From: Phoronis ovalis
Taxonomy: Eukaryota; Phoronida; Phoronidae
Assembly (NCBI GenBank): GCA_028565635.1
Contig: JAOXYB010038162.1
Coordinates: 1 to 13,443 of the forward strand
Length of the DNA stretch: 13,443 nt
Direction: 5' to 3'
Of the stretch, positions 1 through 10,058 are shown in pieces (the first letter of the stretch is position 1; each line of letters opens with the position of its first letter). The notes below the pieces were generated by a model, which saw nothing but the letters and a program-made list of their open reading frames with translations, did not search any database and was not told where the DNA came from. Made by a program: the position numbers and the translations under genes.

Positions 1-45
1 TAATATATATGTGTGTGTGTGTGTGTATATAATATAATATACCCC
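1..45. repeat. AT/GT microsatellite
   Basis: A simple repeat runs off the left edge. It has a TA-rich flank, eight GT units at about 11-26, then TATA/ATAATATA sequence. It sits in what appears to be intron or upstream non-coding DNA. Confidence 0.9.
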
Positions 46-1238
46 CTAAAGCCAGTTGCTGGTGTGAAGGGCAGTAAAGTTTAATATGAAAGTGTAAACA
101 CCATAAACAGTTGTTTCTGTACTTGATACATTTAATGAGCATACATTGAACTGTGTTAATGAATCTTTTATCTTAAAGAACTGTTAGTGCTACAATCCTA
201 CTACCTCCTAATATCATAGTGATTTTCTGGGAGGGCTTCTTCAAGTGTTCTATCTATGTGTATGTTTTGGCATTTACATGATAAAAAGAATACCTCTTCA
301 AATCTGATTTACATGCTGCACTTTTACCTATTTCTAATACAAATACTTAAACTTTGCCCTGCCCTGGCTTAGGTTGTTAGTAAAATGTGGCTTTGGTTGT
401 TATGAAAATGTTTAGACTCTGTGTGACTGTACTACTGAAGATTTTTTCCAATCCATCCATCAGTGAATGCTAGATCTGTGTACTGATAATTATTTCTTAA
501 TTTCAATAATCAAGCATGCTCTACTGGCAAAAATTAAGTAGCCACACTTTGGCTTTTTTTTCCAATATTTCCATATTTTTAACATGTTCTTAAATTCCCT
601 GCTGATTCTTGACTTGTGTCTCATATAATGTAATTTGGATTACAGAAAGATTGGGACAATGAACTTTAATTTCCTAAATTTCTAGGTAAAATCTGTGACA
701 TCTTATTAGCAGGTGCTTATATTAAAAAATAACACCATATGGTGAAGGTATTTGGATTAGCAGACATGGTATCTATTTCAAATTATAATATATCACACCT
801 TTGTGGTGTTTAGGCTAGTTCATTATTTGCCCATTTGGCTACCTTCCTATTATCCCATTACATTTTTTGATAAATATATTTATTGTTTCAAAACTGATTT
901 AGGAAAGGGACACTCATAATTATTATGCTGTATAGAAGTCAAGTGTTTGTTTTAGATTATAAGAGTACAATGTCCGCAAACAAAGGATTTGATTTTGGTA
1001 TTGTATATAATAAATTTGTTTTCTGAATTTGGCTTGATTGTTTTCAGTAATGATGAAAAATACTGACAAACCAAACGACTACCTGTCTTATATCTGTCAT
1101 TTTTATAAAAGAATAATTCTAAAATATTACCATGAGTACTTACAAATATTGTTAAATTAGACATGCTCTAGCTAGTTCCTTTCTAAACAAGAAATACAGT
1201 TGAATGAAGAGAAATCAATTACTAATTTTATGTTATAG
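1..1238 (+). other. Non-coding sequence upstream of the first visible exon, probably intron
   Basis: This AT-rich stretch has no convincing coding exon on either strand. Apart from the microsatellite at the left edge I see no recognisable repeat or RNA gene. It ends with TTATAG at 1233-1238, which fits a 3' splice site for the exon beginning at 1239. Whether the whole stretch is one intron cannot be settled, because the previous exon lies outside the window. Confidence 0.6.
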
Positions 1239-1401
1239 GATTTTGAATTTGAAGATACCTCTGAATTAGTTAAAAATACATTAGCTGCTACATTATTAGA
1301 CGATGAAGATTTCCAGAAAGATATTCCCGGCTCAGGTTATGGTGCACGGGATGATGAGGCTGAAGGAGGCAGTGGCATCGGACCAGATGCAACCTATCCA
1401 G
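1239..1401 (+). CDS. HSPG2: Exon: acidic glycosaminoglycan-attachment segment of a perlecan-like proteoglycan
   Basis: This 163-nt exon encodes 54 residues and ends in phase 1 (G|GT at 1401-1403). An in-frame TAG at 1236-1238 doubles as the end of the 3' splice site, so the exon cannot extend upstream in this frame. The peptide is strongly acidic (DDED at residues 21-24, DDEAE at 38-42). It carries two Gly-Ser-Gly-X-Gly motifs: GSGYG with Ser32 (codon 1332-1334) and GSGIG with Ser45 (codon 1371-1373), each preceded by acidic residues. That is the known context for xylosyltransferase to start a heparan or chondroitin sulfate chain. The exon lies directly before the SEA domain, as in perlecan domain I, where the chains attach. 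The donor, CAG|GTATGA, is weaker than the others. The perlecan assignment is inferred from this order; the protein would act in the extracellular or basement-membrane matrix. Another secreted SEA proteoglycan is possible. Confidence 0.75.
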
Positions 1402-3861
1402 GTATGATGTAACCTCAAGATGCAATTTTGTAGCTTTTGTCAGTTGCATGAATTAAGTGATTGTAAAATATTTAAACAGTTGTCCAGTTTAAAACTTGTG
1501 GAACACGAAGTGGAACAACTGCAGCTTAGCTTTGGGACAAGCTGGTTGTGTAAAGCTTGTTAGCTTCCATCTTTCAAAACAATTTCTTATTGTGACACCT
1601 GTCCCTATGATGACATTTGCAGTGTAATTAAATGCAACAGTCCTCAAATGAAAACATCATTAACCCTGCAACTTAAATATTCTGTAAATAATCACTAGTA
1701 AGGAACCAGGGACTGCCTTATGTTCATATGTTTTTACTGTATTTTGAAAATGTGTACACCTGTGCTATAAAGCTGATTATTTGAAATTGCATGGCCCTGC
1801 TGCATGCACTTTCTTAGACATTTTGCAATAACAGTGTTGTGGTAAAAAAAATACACTTCAAGGCTGGTGTAGTGCGTATTATGTTTGTTTTGTCTCTGTT
1901 TAGACAATAATTAATGTATAATAGTATTTAATATTACATGGTATTATTTTCTTTTCGTCATCAAGAAAGTTGTAAACATAAGTGACTGCATGGCAACTTT
2001 ATTTCAATAAAAACATTGGATTGTCAAGTTGTTAACACAAGCAGGCTGTTTTCATAAAAATTGGTGTGTTGTCCAGTGGAGGAGATAAGTTGACAGCTTG
2101 ATATTTTAATGAAATTGGCAAGTTGTCAACGGTCGGTTTTTATCAAAATAGTAATTTGTTGTGTGGTTGACTTGTGTTAGCAACTCTACAAGTCAGGTAT
2201 ATGTAGCTCAGTTCCACCACGGTCAACACTATTTCTAACTTGAAACGTTAGACATGAAAAAAAATGTAATATATGTTTTCAATTAACCTGTTGGTCTTAT
2301 ATATTGGTGATACAGAGTCTTCTATAAATTCTAACAAAAAACATATTTTCAAATATTGTATAGTATTTGTCTCCTGCAGTGGGAATCAGTTGCAGATTAA
2401 TCCAAGTTGACATGATTCAGTGGTGTGGGTGGCTGTCTGTTCCAAAGCTTGCCATTGTCCAGCAGCTAGGTTGAAAACAACTACAAGTTTCTGAATGTAA
2501 TATTTATGTTATAAAAACCAATTTAAATGTCAGTTTAATTGTTAATACAGTATAAGCTAACAATGATGAAGTGATGGGAACCAAACAGAGAATAAAAAGG
2601 AATGAGTTACATGTGCTTATTGGGTTTTAGAATTTTATTAATCAACTTGGTTATATTTTTATATATGCTGAGTTGAGAAGTTTGGTGAATTAATTGTGGC
2701 TGGATTTCCTATTTGGTTTTATTTTGTATTTGTGCATGTAACATGTTAAATAAAACCCACCAAACTGATGTTATTATAATCACAGTACATTGTTATGTAT
2801 ATGTTTTGAGCTATTTTAATTGTTATTAAGGACTCGAGATACAAAAAAACACTGTAATTTGACTATAACTTTGTAGACATGTAAAAGTATACATTTTTGC
2901 AAAGGTTATGCTTTAATGTTGATGAATCCAAATGTAAAAAGTTGAAAATAATTTTCATGATCTGATAAATGTCCATTCTGGGTAAAAATTGTGTTTTTCG
3001 AATTTTTTTTAATTTAAAAAAAAATGTAAGTAAGAAACCATTGCATCTACAAAGCTGAAACTTTGAAAAAACTATCTTTATCAATAGATCTACAAAATTA
3101 TATTTTAAAATTTTGTTTCGTTTAAAAGTTATGAGTTTTCAAAGCTTAAAGGTCGGCATTTTACTAATTTTAATCTGACCCTTAAATTAAAAAAATTATA
3201 ACTTTTGAACAAAGCGAAATTTTAAAAATCTGAGACAGTTTTGTGTAGATTTATATGTAAAGCTCATTTATGCAAAGTTTCAAGTTTGTAGATGCAGGGG
3301 TTTTGACTTCTATTTTTTTGTAAAATTAAAATCCAAAACTCATTTTTTTTTTCAAAAACTAGATCATATGACCAAATTCAAACTATTTAACCTATTTAAA
3401 GTTTAGAGTATTAACTTTTTAAAAATGTACACTTTCATATGTCAAATTCTTCATTTTAATTACTAAAACATAGGTTGAAATTTATATACCCCTCTTTGTA
3501 TCTTGAGTCCTTACAACTGTCATTTGATATTCCCTTTCTTTTCACAAGTTGTTAATTTTCTGTTTTGATCATAATTTTTATCAAGCTTTTAAGCCATAAG
3601 GTTACATTTTTTTGTGTAGTAGATCTGATGCAATGATGTAAAAGCATGAGTAAAAGACCCTGGATAGATTTGAAATCTTAGCTATGTGATGTATTGCATA
3701 TCTTTGATGTACATAATGATTCAATAATTTAAATAAAGTTATACATCCCCATGCCCTAGTGTTTGATTGAGGAAGCAAAAGTTCTATATCCCACAACACC
3801 TTGTTGTACAACTGTGTAGCTACATTGTAATATTATAATTTCACACATATTTCTTTTGTAG
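1402..3861 (+). other. Intron (2460 nt, phase 1) between the GAG segment and the SEA domain
   Basis: GT at 1402-1403 and AG at 3860-3861 border this intron, with a pyrimidine-rich tract (TTCTTTTGTAG) before the acceptor. It joins two coding exons in frame (G|CA gives Ala). Its main content is the 687-bp foldback element at 2827-3513. The rest is AT-rich, with no coding exon that I can support on either strand. Confidence 0.75.
2827..3513. mobile_element. Foldback MITE-like element with TA ends (687 bp)
   Basis: The ends are inverted repeats: 2827-2845 matches the reverse complement of 3495-3513 at 18 of 19 bases (TAAGGACTCGAGATACAAA at the left end). The symmetry continues inward. The stretch 3042-3065 pairs with 3273-3296 at 22 of 24 bases, the flanks of the centre (GGTC near 3152 and GACC near 3177) also pair, and all pairs share a midpoint near 3170. 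The element is therefore one long imperfect palindrome. The outermost TA on each side could be a TA target duplication, as in Tc1/mariner-type elements, but this is uncertain because TA is itself palindromic. There is no transposase reading frame, so it would be non-autonomous. It is AT-rich and sits within an intron. Confidence 0.82.
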
Positions 3862-4027
3862 CATTTTTCCGAGTTGAATTGAATTTCACAAATGTACAAT
3901 TCACAGCAGAATTGAATGACAGAAGCAGTCAAAGGTTTCAAACCATGGCCAAACAAGTTAAGGATGGTGTGGAAGATGAATATCGCGATGTACCTGGAAG
4001 CCAAATAGTGACTCCATTACTGTTCCG
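3862..4027 (+). CDS. HSPG2: Exon: first half of the SEA domain
   Basis: This 166-nt exon enters in phase 1 and leaves in phase 2 (CG|GTGAGG at 4026-4031, a strong donor). It encodes about 55 residues with the typical start of an SEA domain: FFRVEL strand, a turn with FTAELND, then a helix rich in charged residues (SQRFQTMAKQVKDGVEDEY) and a final hydrophobic strand ending TPLLF. SEA domains are extracellular modules of about 100-120 residues found in heavily glycosylated proteins such as perlecan, agrin and mucins. One N-glycosylation sequon, Asn8-Phe-Thr (codons 3882-3890), lies in the first strand. The intron that follows cuts the arginine codon just before the cleavage loop. There is no hydrophobic membrane segment, which fits a secreted proteoglycan rather than a membrane mucin. 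Confidence 0.85.
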
Positions 4028-5737
4028 GTGAGGGTTTAATCAAACCAGTTTATTGTCAGCAAATGGAGAATGATAATGGTAGTTTTGTGGAACAAGAACT
4101 TTCCTAAAATACTGCACATTTGAAAATTCTGAAATTTTGAGTCGTGTTAAGTATTATATCTTCTACATGCTGATAAAAAAAATTTAAAATAACCTGCTAT
4201 TTTCAAGGGGATATGGGATCATTGGGTATTCTTTAAACATTTTTCCTTTCTTCAAAATGCAGCCTGTTAATGATAATAACTCTAACTGCTCTCATCAGAC
4301 TTTTAAAAAAATATTTACTGTACTTGAAAATGTTGATAACAGTTATTTCTTATTTTAATCACCATACACACCAAAATTCCAAAAATGTTTAATCTTACAC
4401 ACTCTCTTCAATGTTTTCAAATATTCAGTCATAATAGCTAAAGTTAGTGGATTCAGAAAAAAAATCTACAAGCAAAAGAAAAATACAAAGTTTATTTTCT
4501 GGAATGGGGATCATGTGGGACATTGGAAAGGATGTTGCTCGGGTTCAGAACGGGGAGCAGGCTTCTGAAGGAAGATGCTTGCCCCTCCTAAATTCACCTG
4601 TGCTAATTAATTACAGTTGTATGTAAAACAAACATAGCCGGATGTATGGAAACACTTGGTTTCTTCTGATAAAAGTACTATCATGAGTAAAAATAAAGTT
4701 TCAGGTTTTTGAAAATTTGTTCTGTTTCTGTAAATTAATGTTCTTAATTAATAATATGTGATTTTTTATAACATCCAGTATAGTTTTACCACTAAAAATA
4801 TGTTTCTTTTACTATATTTTACTATCCAATATAGGGCACTGTCAAATGTGCAGTCTGAATGGGGATATAATAAGGAGGTAAACCAATAAGAGACCCATTT
4901 TTTTGCTGGAACATTGTTTTTATTCTAGTAACAGTGCATCACTGTAATCAAAATAATAAAAAAAATTAAACTATAATAAAAAAAATTCCAGAAGGACATT
5001 AGAGAAAGTCTACTGATACTGTTTACTTTAATTTTAAACTTTTTGTTAGGCCTCAGAGTAATCTGTTTCTTGGTTTCATTGATTTGTAAGTATTTGTAAT
5101 GATGAAGTATGTGAAAATTACACTGCACTGTTATATTGTGGAGAATTGCTTTATTTGTGATTACACTGTGCAGTGGCATCCCAAAGTATAAGATTCCAGT
5201 AAATGTTGGACTATTAAGTTGTTTATAGATGGGGGTATAATGTTTGTGGCCAAACTTGTAATGATGCTATTAACTGCTGGGTTTGTAAGTTGCATGTATA
5301 GTAAACCTCATATGAATCCACAGTGTTATAAAGAGTACTTTTATTGATTAGGGCATGAAGCACTTCACAGTTTTATTCACTTATGCTGTGCAAGCATATT
5401 TTTTTTGTTGGGACACAATTTTTGAGTTCATGTAGTAGAGGAGTATTTTGGAATCAGAAAATGATGTGTTTCTTAATTGCCTAATATAATGCACCTATTG
5501 AAAGAAGTCGAAGGTAGATAGAATAAGAAATTTGTTCTTTAAACGTTTAGTGCATCGGCAACTGTTCTTTGTCAAATGCTTGGTTCAATTTTGAGAGATT
5601 ATTGATGAAAAGACGTAATAACCCTGTTTCTCACTCTAAGGGCTTCTCTGGCAGTAGTAGTATTGTAGTAGTAAGAAGTTCATGTTGTGTCGGGTTTGCG
5701 TTCGTCTAAGTCCATACCGCAATTATCTCTTCACAGT

Positions 5738-5761
5738 AAGCCTCGGTAATTTGCGAGGCTT
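5738..5761 (+). other. Perfect hairpin (8-bp stem) near the 3' end of the SEA intron
   Basis: AAGCCTCG at 5738-5745 and CGAGGCTT at 5754-5761 pair perfectly around an 8-nt loop. The stem is GC-rich for this AT-rich intron and ends about 60 nt before the acceptor. A role in the transcript is unproven. Confidence 0.5.
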
Positions 5762-5773
5762 GGAGAGTGCGAC

Positions 5774-5789
5774 GTAGTATATATACTAC
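5774..5789. repeat. 16-bp perfect palindrome GTAGTATATATACTAC
   Basis: The sequence equals its own reverse complement. It lies between the hairpin at 5738-5761 and the likely branch region. Much of it is alternating TA, so it could arise by chance in AT-rich DNA. Confidence 0.6.
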
Positions 5790-5820
5790 AGATTTATTAA
5801 CAAATACTTGTCTTTTCCAG

Positions 5821-5972
5821 GCGTGGTTCTGTAATATGTACCTTAGATCTTGGGTCTGTTGGATATAACAATCAAGCCGAATTGTATAATGTACTGAATG
5901 ATGCCGTGACGAGGGGCCGGATTGGTGAATTACGTACCAGTCCTGTTGGTTTTTCATTTAAACCATTAGGAG
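5821..5972 (+). CDS. HSPG2: Exon: second half of the SEA domain with the Gly-Ser cleavage motif
   Basis: This 152-nt exon (phase 2 in, phase 1 out, donor GTAAGA) completes an SEA domain of about 106 residues. Just after the exon junction is RRGSVIC, with Gly58 (5825-5827) and Ser59 (5828-5830). It matches the G-S-[VI]-[VI] signature at which many SEA domains cut themselves by an N-to-O acyl shift, leaving two halves held together non-covalently. After the strand TLDLGS comes a helix (NQAELYNVLNDAVTRG) and the closing strand GFSFKPL, as expected for the ferredoxin-like fold. Cys62 falls in the strand after the cleavage site, where a valine is more usual; it is the only cysteine in the domain. 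Splicing to the previous exon gives CG|G, Arg56. Whether the domain is actually cleaved cannot be read from the sequence. Confidence 0.87.
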
Positions 5973-8569
5973 GTAAGATGTTCTGTTGCTGTACGCCAGC
6001 CTCCATTAATCTGAATGAATACTTGTGATTCCTATATACATCTTGCTGCCAATTTGTACTTTTGTGTTTATAAATCAGGCTTACATTTTTTTGTCAACAA
6101 AATTCTAAATGTTGCACCCCATGCAATGTGTTGTCTTTTAGTTTCTGATCTTTTGTGCCTAAATTTGATTTATAAAAGGTATAGTAGGAATTTGGGTTCC
6201 ACACAATGGAGATTAGGGATAAAATACAGAAGCTGAATGCCAAATATGAGAAGACCAGTACTCGTTAATTGTGACCGCAACCAACTGTTCCTGGTGTACT
6301 GCTTATTGTGACATTGTGGGTAAAAGTATATGATGTGCACAGTGGAACCTACAACCTTTTCTAGTTTATTTTTGTCAGCTGCTGAAACAAAATTTTGGGA
6401 TGTCTTGCTTTCATACCATTATATTGTGTGCTGGGCACATAGCTATATATATTGGTACAATTATTGGTAACCAGAAAAAGTGTCACTGCCTTACTGTATG
6501 CTTATGTCATTTATTACTTGATGATTTAATAAAAGAACATAGCTGACTTTGTGACACTTTGCATTAACAATGTGGAGTACCTAGGAACAGTTGGTAATCT
6601 TACTTTTATTATTGTAGCACTAGCATCTCCTCTGAGTTAAGTTTTGCCAAAAATGCACATGTTTTATAATTTTTCTCAATTTCAATTGCTTCCTTAATGG
6701 TCACCCCAAACCTTGCTTGTTGCCATTGCATATCATTTTAAATACTGTGTAATGTATGTTTATTTAACTGATTTTGTCCAGCAGCTCTGAAAATAAACTT
6801 CAATCTATCAAGACTTGAGATAACTAATAAATTGGACAACCAGTGTGGAAGGAAAACAGTTAGAAAATTAGCAATTATGCTTTAGGCTAGCTAGGCCCTC
6901 TAAACATTCATTTCTATTGTTCTGACACCTCCTTAACCCAGTGTTAATTACTGTTCTTTTCTAATGAAAAAAGTATAAATCAACCTATGAAGTCTGAAGT
7001 ACTTTATTTTTATTTGTGGCAACTTCTAAGATGTTGAAGTACTAACTGAGTTGATTAAATATTCGCAGTTATTTGGAAATTTAAGCAGTTTTTTTGCTTT
7101 TTTTAATGAGGTTGTTGCAAGAATATTATTTAAAAATACGATTATATTTTTACAAGGCTATAAAAAAGGAGCCCAACATTTTACTCCCATTGTCGTGACT
7201 TGGAAAGGATTTACAGATGTCAAAACAAATACTAGTATTGGAAAGGTTGAGAAACTAGTACACTGACAATAGCTGATCTTTGTTTTTAGCTAATTAACAA
7301 GAACAGTCTCAGTGCTATCTTCTGTGCATAGGCACCATGTACTAATTAAAGGCCACCTTTTGATCCCACCACAGTTTATTCAGGACACTGATGTTGATCT
7401 GGAGACCAATTTAATATTTCTGGCATATGTTTGACACATGTAAAAACTTGGTGGGGCATTCTTTAGGTGCCATTCTTTGCATAGAGGCCAAAGTTAGTCT
7501 GGGGTAATGTTCTTTCCAAAGCATATTGTAGCACAAAAATAATTGATTGAAATACAGAAAAACAGCCAAATTCATTAAAGTTGATTTAGCTAAACTGTGT
7601 TAATGTTATCACTTCCATTTCTTAATTGACTATTTAAATAATCCATAATTTGTTTTTGTATGAAATATAATGCTCTTGCATGAAATAAATTTTTTTTTAG
7701 AGTCATTTACTAGTAACATTTTAGTAATCAAAAGTTAGTAAATTATGCAAGTGCTTGAAATGAAATGTTCAGGATTGAGTTTCCAAAGCTAATCTAGGGG
7801 GAACTAGTCTAAACAATGGCAGTGTAAACATATTGTTTGAGACTGAGTTTGAACTCATAATATTAGTTTAAGGTTGCGAACTGTTAAATTTGAGAATACC
7901 AATCATAACTAATTGTCACCTTGAATATGCAACAAAAACTGTGGCTAATTATGTACTAATGGCAATTGAAAGTTTGAATGCACTGTGTATAATATTTTTT
8001 TAGTACTTTTATATTACAAAAAATAAGTATTTATTTAAAAGTAACAATAGGTACAAAGCTTTGAATTATACATAAGGATATGTGCTCCAATCCATTTCTA
8101 ACATTTTGATAAAATTAGTAAAACTGGCCAGTCACATTGCTTACTGCTAAGAAGTATAACCCAGTAGCTTTTATTGAGCCATGTGCAAGTCTGACCTAGA
8201 ATGCTCCATCTGCTTCAGATGTCTTGTTACCATATTGTAGTGACACCTGGGGGTCATTATGATTATTTGGAAAGAAAAGACATTATTTTGTGTGCCACTA
8301 CTTTTGATTGCTAGTGGAGTAAAATATGCCAAGTTATGAATTATGAACTAAGCAATCTCTATTGGTAAGAAATTGATAAGGTAGTTACTCCTTTCAGTAA
8401 CAGTCATGCAAAATACTGCCTTACTTACATACTACTTTTATGCACGCTACTTGTTATCCATGAAAAATAATGTCATATTACTATCCTCAAAGCATAACAA
8501 AAGCATAACACTTCAAATTATTTTACTTTAACATTTAATAAAATAACTTTTTTTATTTTCACTTGTTAG
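5973..8569 (+). other. Intron (2597 nt, phase 1) after the SEA domain
   Basis: The donor is GTAAGA at 5973, and the acceptor TTTCACTTGTTAG ends at 8569 after a long T-rich tract. Open frames within it, at about 6015-6236 and 7051-7266, encode low-complexity peptides without domain features and are not supported as genes. I see no clear repeat, RNA gene or regulatory element. If the microexon at 8570-8584 is not real, this intron runs on to 10058. Confidence 0.65.
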
Positions 8570-8584
8570 GCGACAATGTTAATG
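8570..8584 (+). CDS. HSPG2: Candidate 15-nt microexon (linker GDNVN)
   Basis: A 15-nt segment is bordered by a strong acceptor (T-rich tract, TTTCACTTGTTAG) and a consensus donor (GTGAGT at 8585-8590). Read in the required phase (1 in, 1 out) it adds five residues, Gly-Asp-Asn-Val-Asn, with no stop. Because its length is a multiple of three, skipping it also keeps the frame: the SEA exon ending at 5972 joins directly to the exon at 10059. It is therefore either a constitutive linker exon or a cassette microexon between the SEA domain and the next module. The evidence is splice-site quality and phase only; the peptide is too short for homology. Confidence 0.5.
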
Positions 8585-10058
8585 GTGAGTAATATAGGCA
8601 TGTATTTAACTGAAATTTTACATGTTTGCTAAATGCATTTTAACAAATCTAACAAAACTTTCCTCCCTTGTTATAATTTTGTTTCTTTATGATTTAACTA
8701 ATGAAAATATTCCTGTTGCTTGTAATACTTACAAAATGAGCTGGTTTAACATTTCCCTTTTTTCTATCTGTTTCTCAGTTGATGTTCTAACAAAAAAACA
8801 CAGCCAGGGTCTCCTAAACCCAAATTCTAAATCTTAAAAGATATTATACTGTAGTTAGCTAGTAAAATGAAAAAAGAATGTAGATAACTGCTGCTTTGTA
8901 TGAATTTACTGTTTTTGTCCCACCCTAGCATGTTTTAACATGATTAACCTCTGTAAATTCATTGTATGTCTTCAAGTAGTATTCTGATATATTCTATCCA
9001 GAAAAGTGAAATACTAAATGCTCTTTACTTTATTTTTTCAATAGGAAAAGGCAAATAGGTAACCAAATTTGATACATTTGCAACATATTCTGAATTAGGG
9101 AACTGTTTGTTGTTTTAGTAAACTATTTAATTTTAATTAGGCAAAACATAGTTGAATTTTTTTAACTTATGCTGATTGTTACAAAAAAAAAATCAATATG
9201 ACGCTAGCTTATAATAAAAAGTGCTGCAATCAAAATAGAAAAATATTTTTCACAGTTTTAACGTTTTTTATAGCAATTTAAAAAAATATAAAGTTACATG
9301 TACTAATAATACATCTATAGATACAAGTTAACTTGTTCAAAGAATTTCTTTATTCAAACCAAACATGTGACTTACCAAATTCCTGGTAGATTAGTGTGAT
9401 TTTGATATCAACATAATACAGAAGTGTTTATTTGATGTTGATGATCCATGGTCTTTAGTTTTTGGTAAAGTCATCTAGGCCATCATTACCTAGTTATTTT
9501 CAGGTTAAGTCTATGCAGAAAGGCTGTCATCATAAACACATATGGGCTTCATATCATGGGGGTTTTGTAAAAGAGGTAAATGCACACTAAAGTTGCACTT
9601 TAAATATGGAAGAAGTAACTTGTAGATCTCTAACTTTATGGATGTATGCATTCCTTGCTGTTTTTATCTATGGTATATGGTGTCAGGAATCAGGAGGTAT
9701 GGCTGCCAAAGTATAGATTTTCATTTGGTTTTCCTTGTTTCAAAGAAGATTAGGACAGATTCTAGTTGATTTTTTTGTATTGTTTCTACCATTGTGTTCT
9801 GGTTAACAGCTGGATGTCACAGAGTGTAAAAAATACTTTTACTGTACTGGCTTGGTCACATGAAGAAATTAAAAAATGTTTGCTTTCACATGAAGAAATT
9901 AAAAAATGTTTGCTTTGCTGATTTTTACCTGCCAGGCTTAAAATGGTAAGGCTATCTTTGACTTTTTGCTTTTCTTTTATATTTGCTGCTGGGTTTGCAC
10001 CACTTACATTTCATAAGCTTTAGAAATGTATTAGTTATGTAGTTTGATAATCTTTTAG
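8585..10058 (+). other. Intron (1474 nt, phase 1) before the unnamed domain
   Basis: It begins GTGAGT at 8585 and ends TAATCTTTTAG at 10058. It contains the perfect 30-bp tandem duplication at 9856-9915. No further exon is supported; a second microexon-like segment near 9055-9068 was rejected because it brings a stop into frame. Confidence 0.6.
9856..9915. repeat. Two perfect tandem copies of a 30-bp unit
   Basis: Copy one is 9856-9885 and copy two 9886-9915, identical at all 30 positions (the unit begins TCACATGAAGAAATT). Identity suggests a recent duplication by slippage or repair, or an assembly duplication. It is intronic. Confidence 0.93.

Larger units (their letters stand above)
4028..5820 (+). 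other. Intron (1793 nt, phase 2) inside the SEA domain
   Basis: GTGAGG at 4028 and TCTTTTCCAG ending at 5820 are good splice signals. TTATTAAC at about 5795-5802 is a plausible branch region. No coding exon is evident. A GC-richer patch near 4500-4590 has no supported exon. Near the acceptor are a perfect 8-bp-stem hairpin (5738-5761) and a 16-bp palindrome (5774-5789), listed separately. Confidence 0.75.

Noticed and set aside
3756-4004. Minus-strand open frame overlapping the first SEA exon, and a similar one at 5706-5957 over the second
   Set aside because: Both are shadows of the + strand SEA exons, whose splice phases and motifs are consistent.
4500-4590. GC-richer patch that could be an exon or old coding fragment
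   Set aside because: No acceptor and donor pair gives the phase 2 to phase 2 fit required between the two SEA halves, and the SEA domain is complete without it.
4929-5133. Inverted 10-mers TAACAGTGCA (4929-4938) and TGCACTGTTA (5124-5133), possible small MITE
   Set aside because: Similarity falls off quickly beyond the 10-mers and no target duplication is seen, so chance in AT-rich intron is likely.
7051-7266. Open frame of 71 codons on the + strand
   Set aside because: Low-complexity, AT-driven sequence with no domain, splice signals in the right phase or recognisable family.
9055-9068. Second microexon-like segment, AATAG|GAAAAGGCAAATAG|GTAACC
   Set aside because: In the required phase 1 it reads into an in-frame TAG, and its length (14 nt) would break the frame to the exon at 10059.
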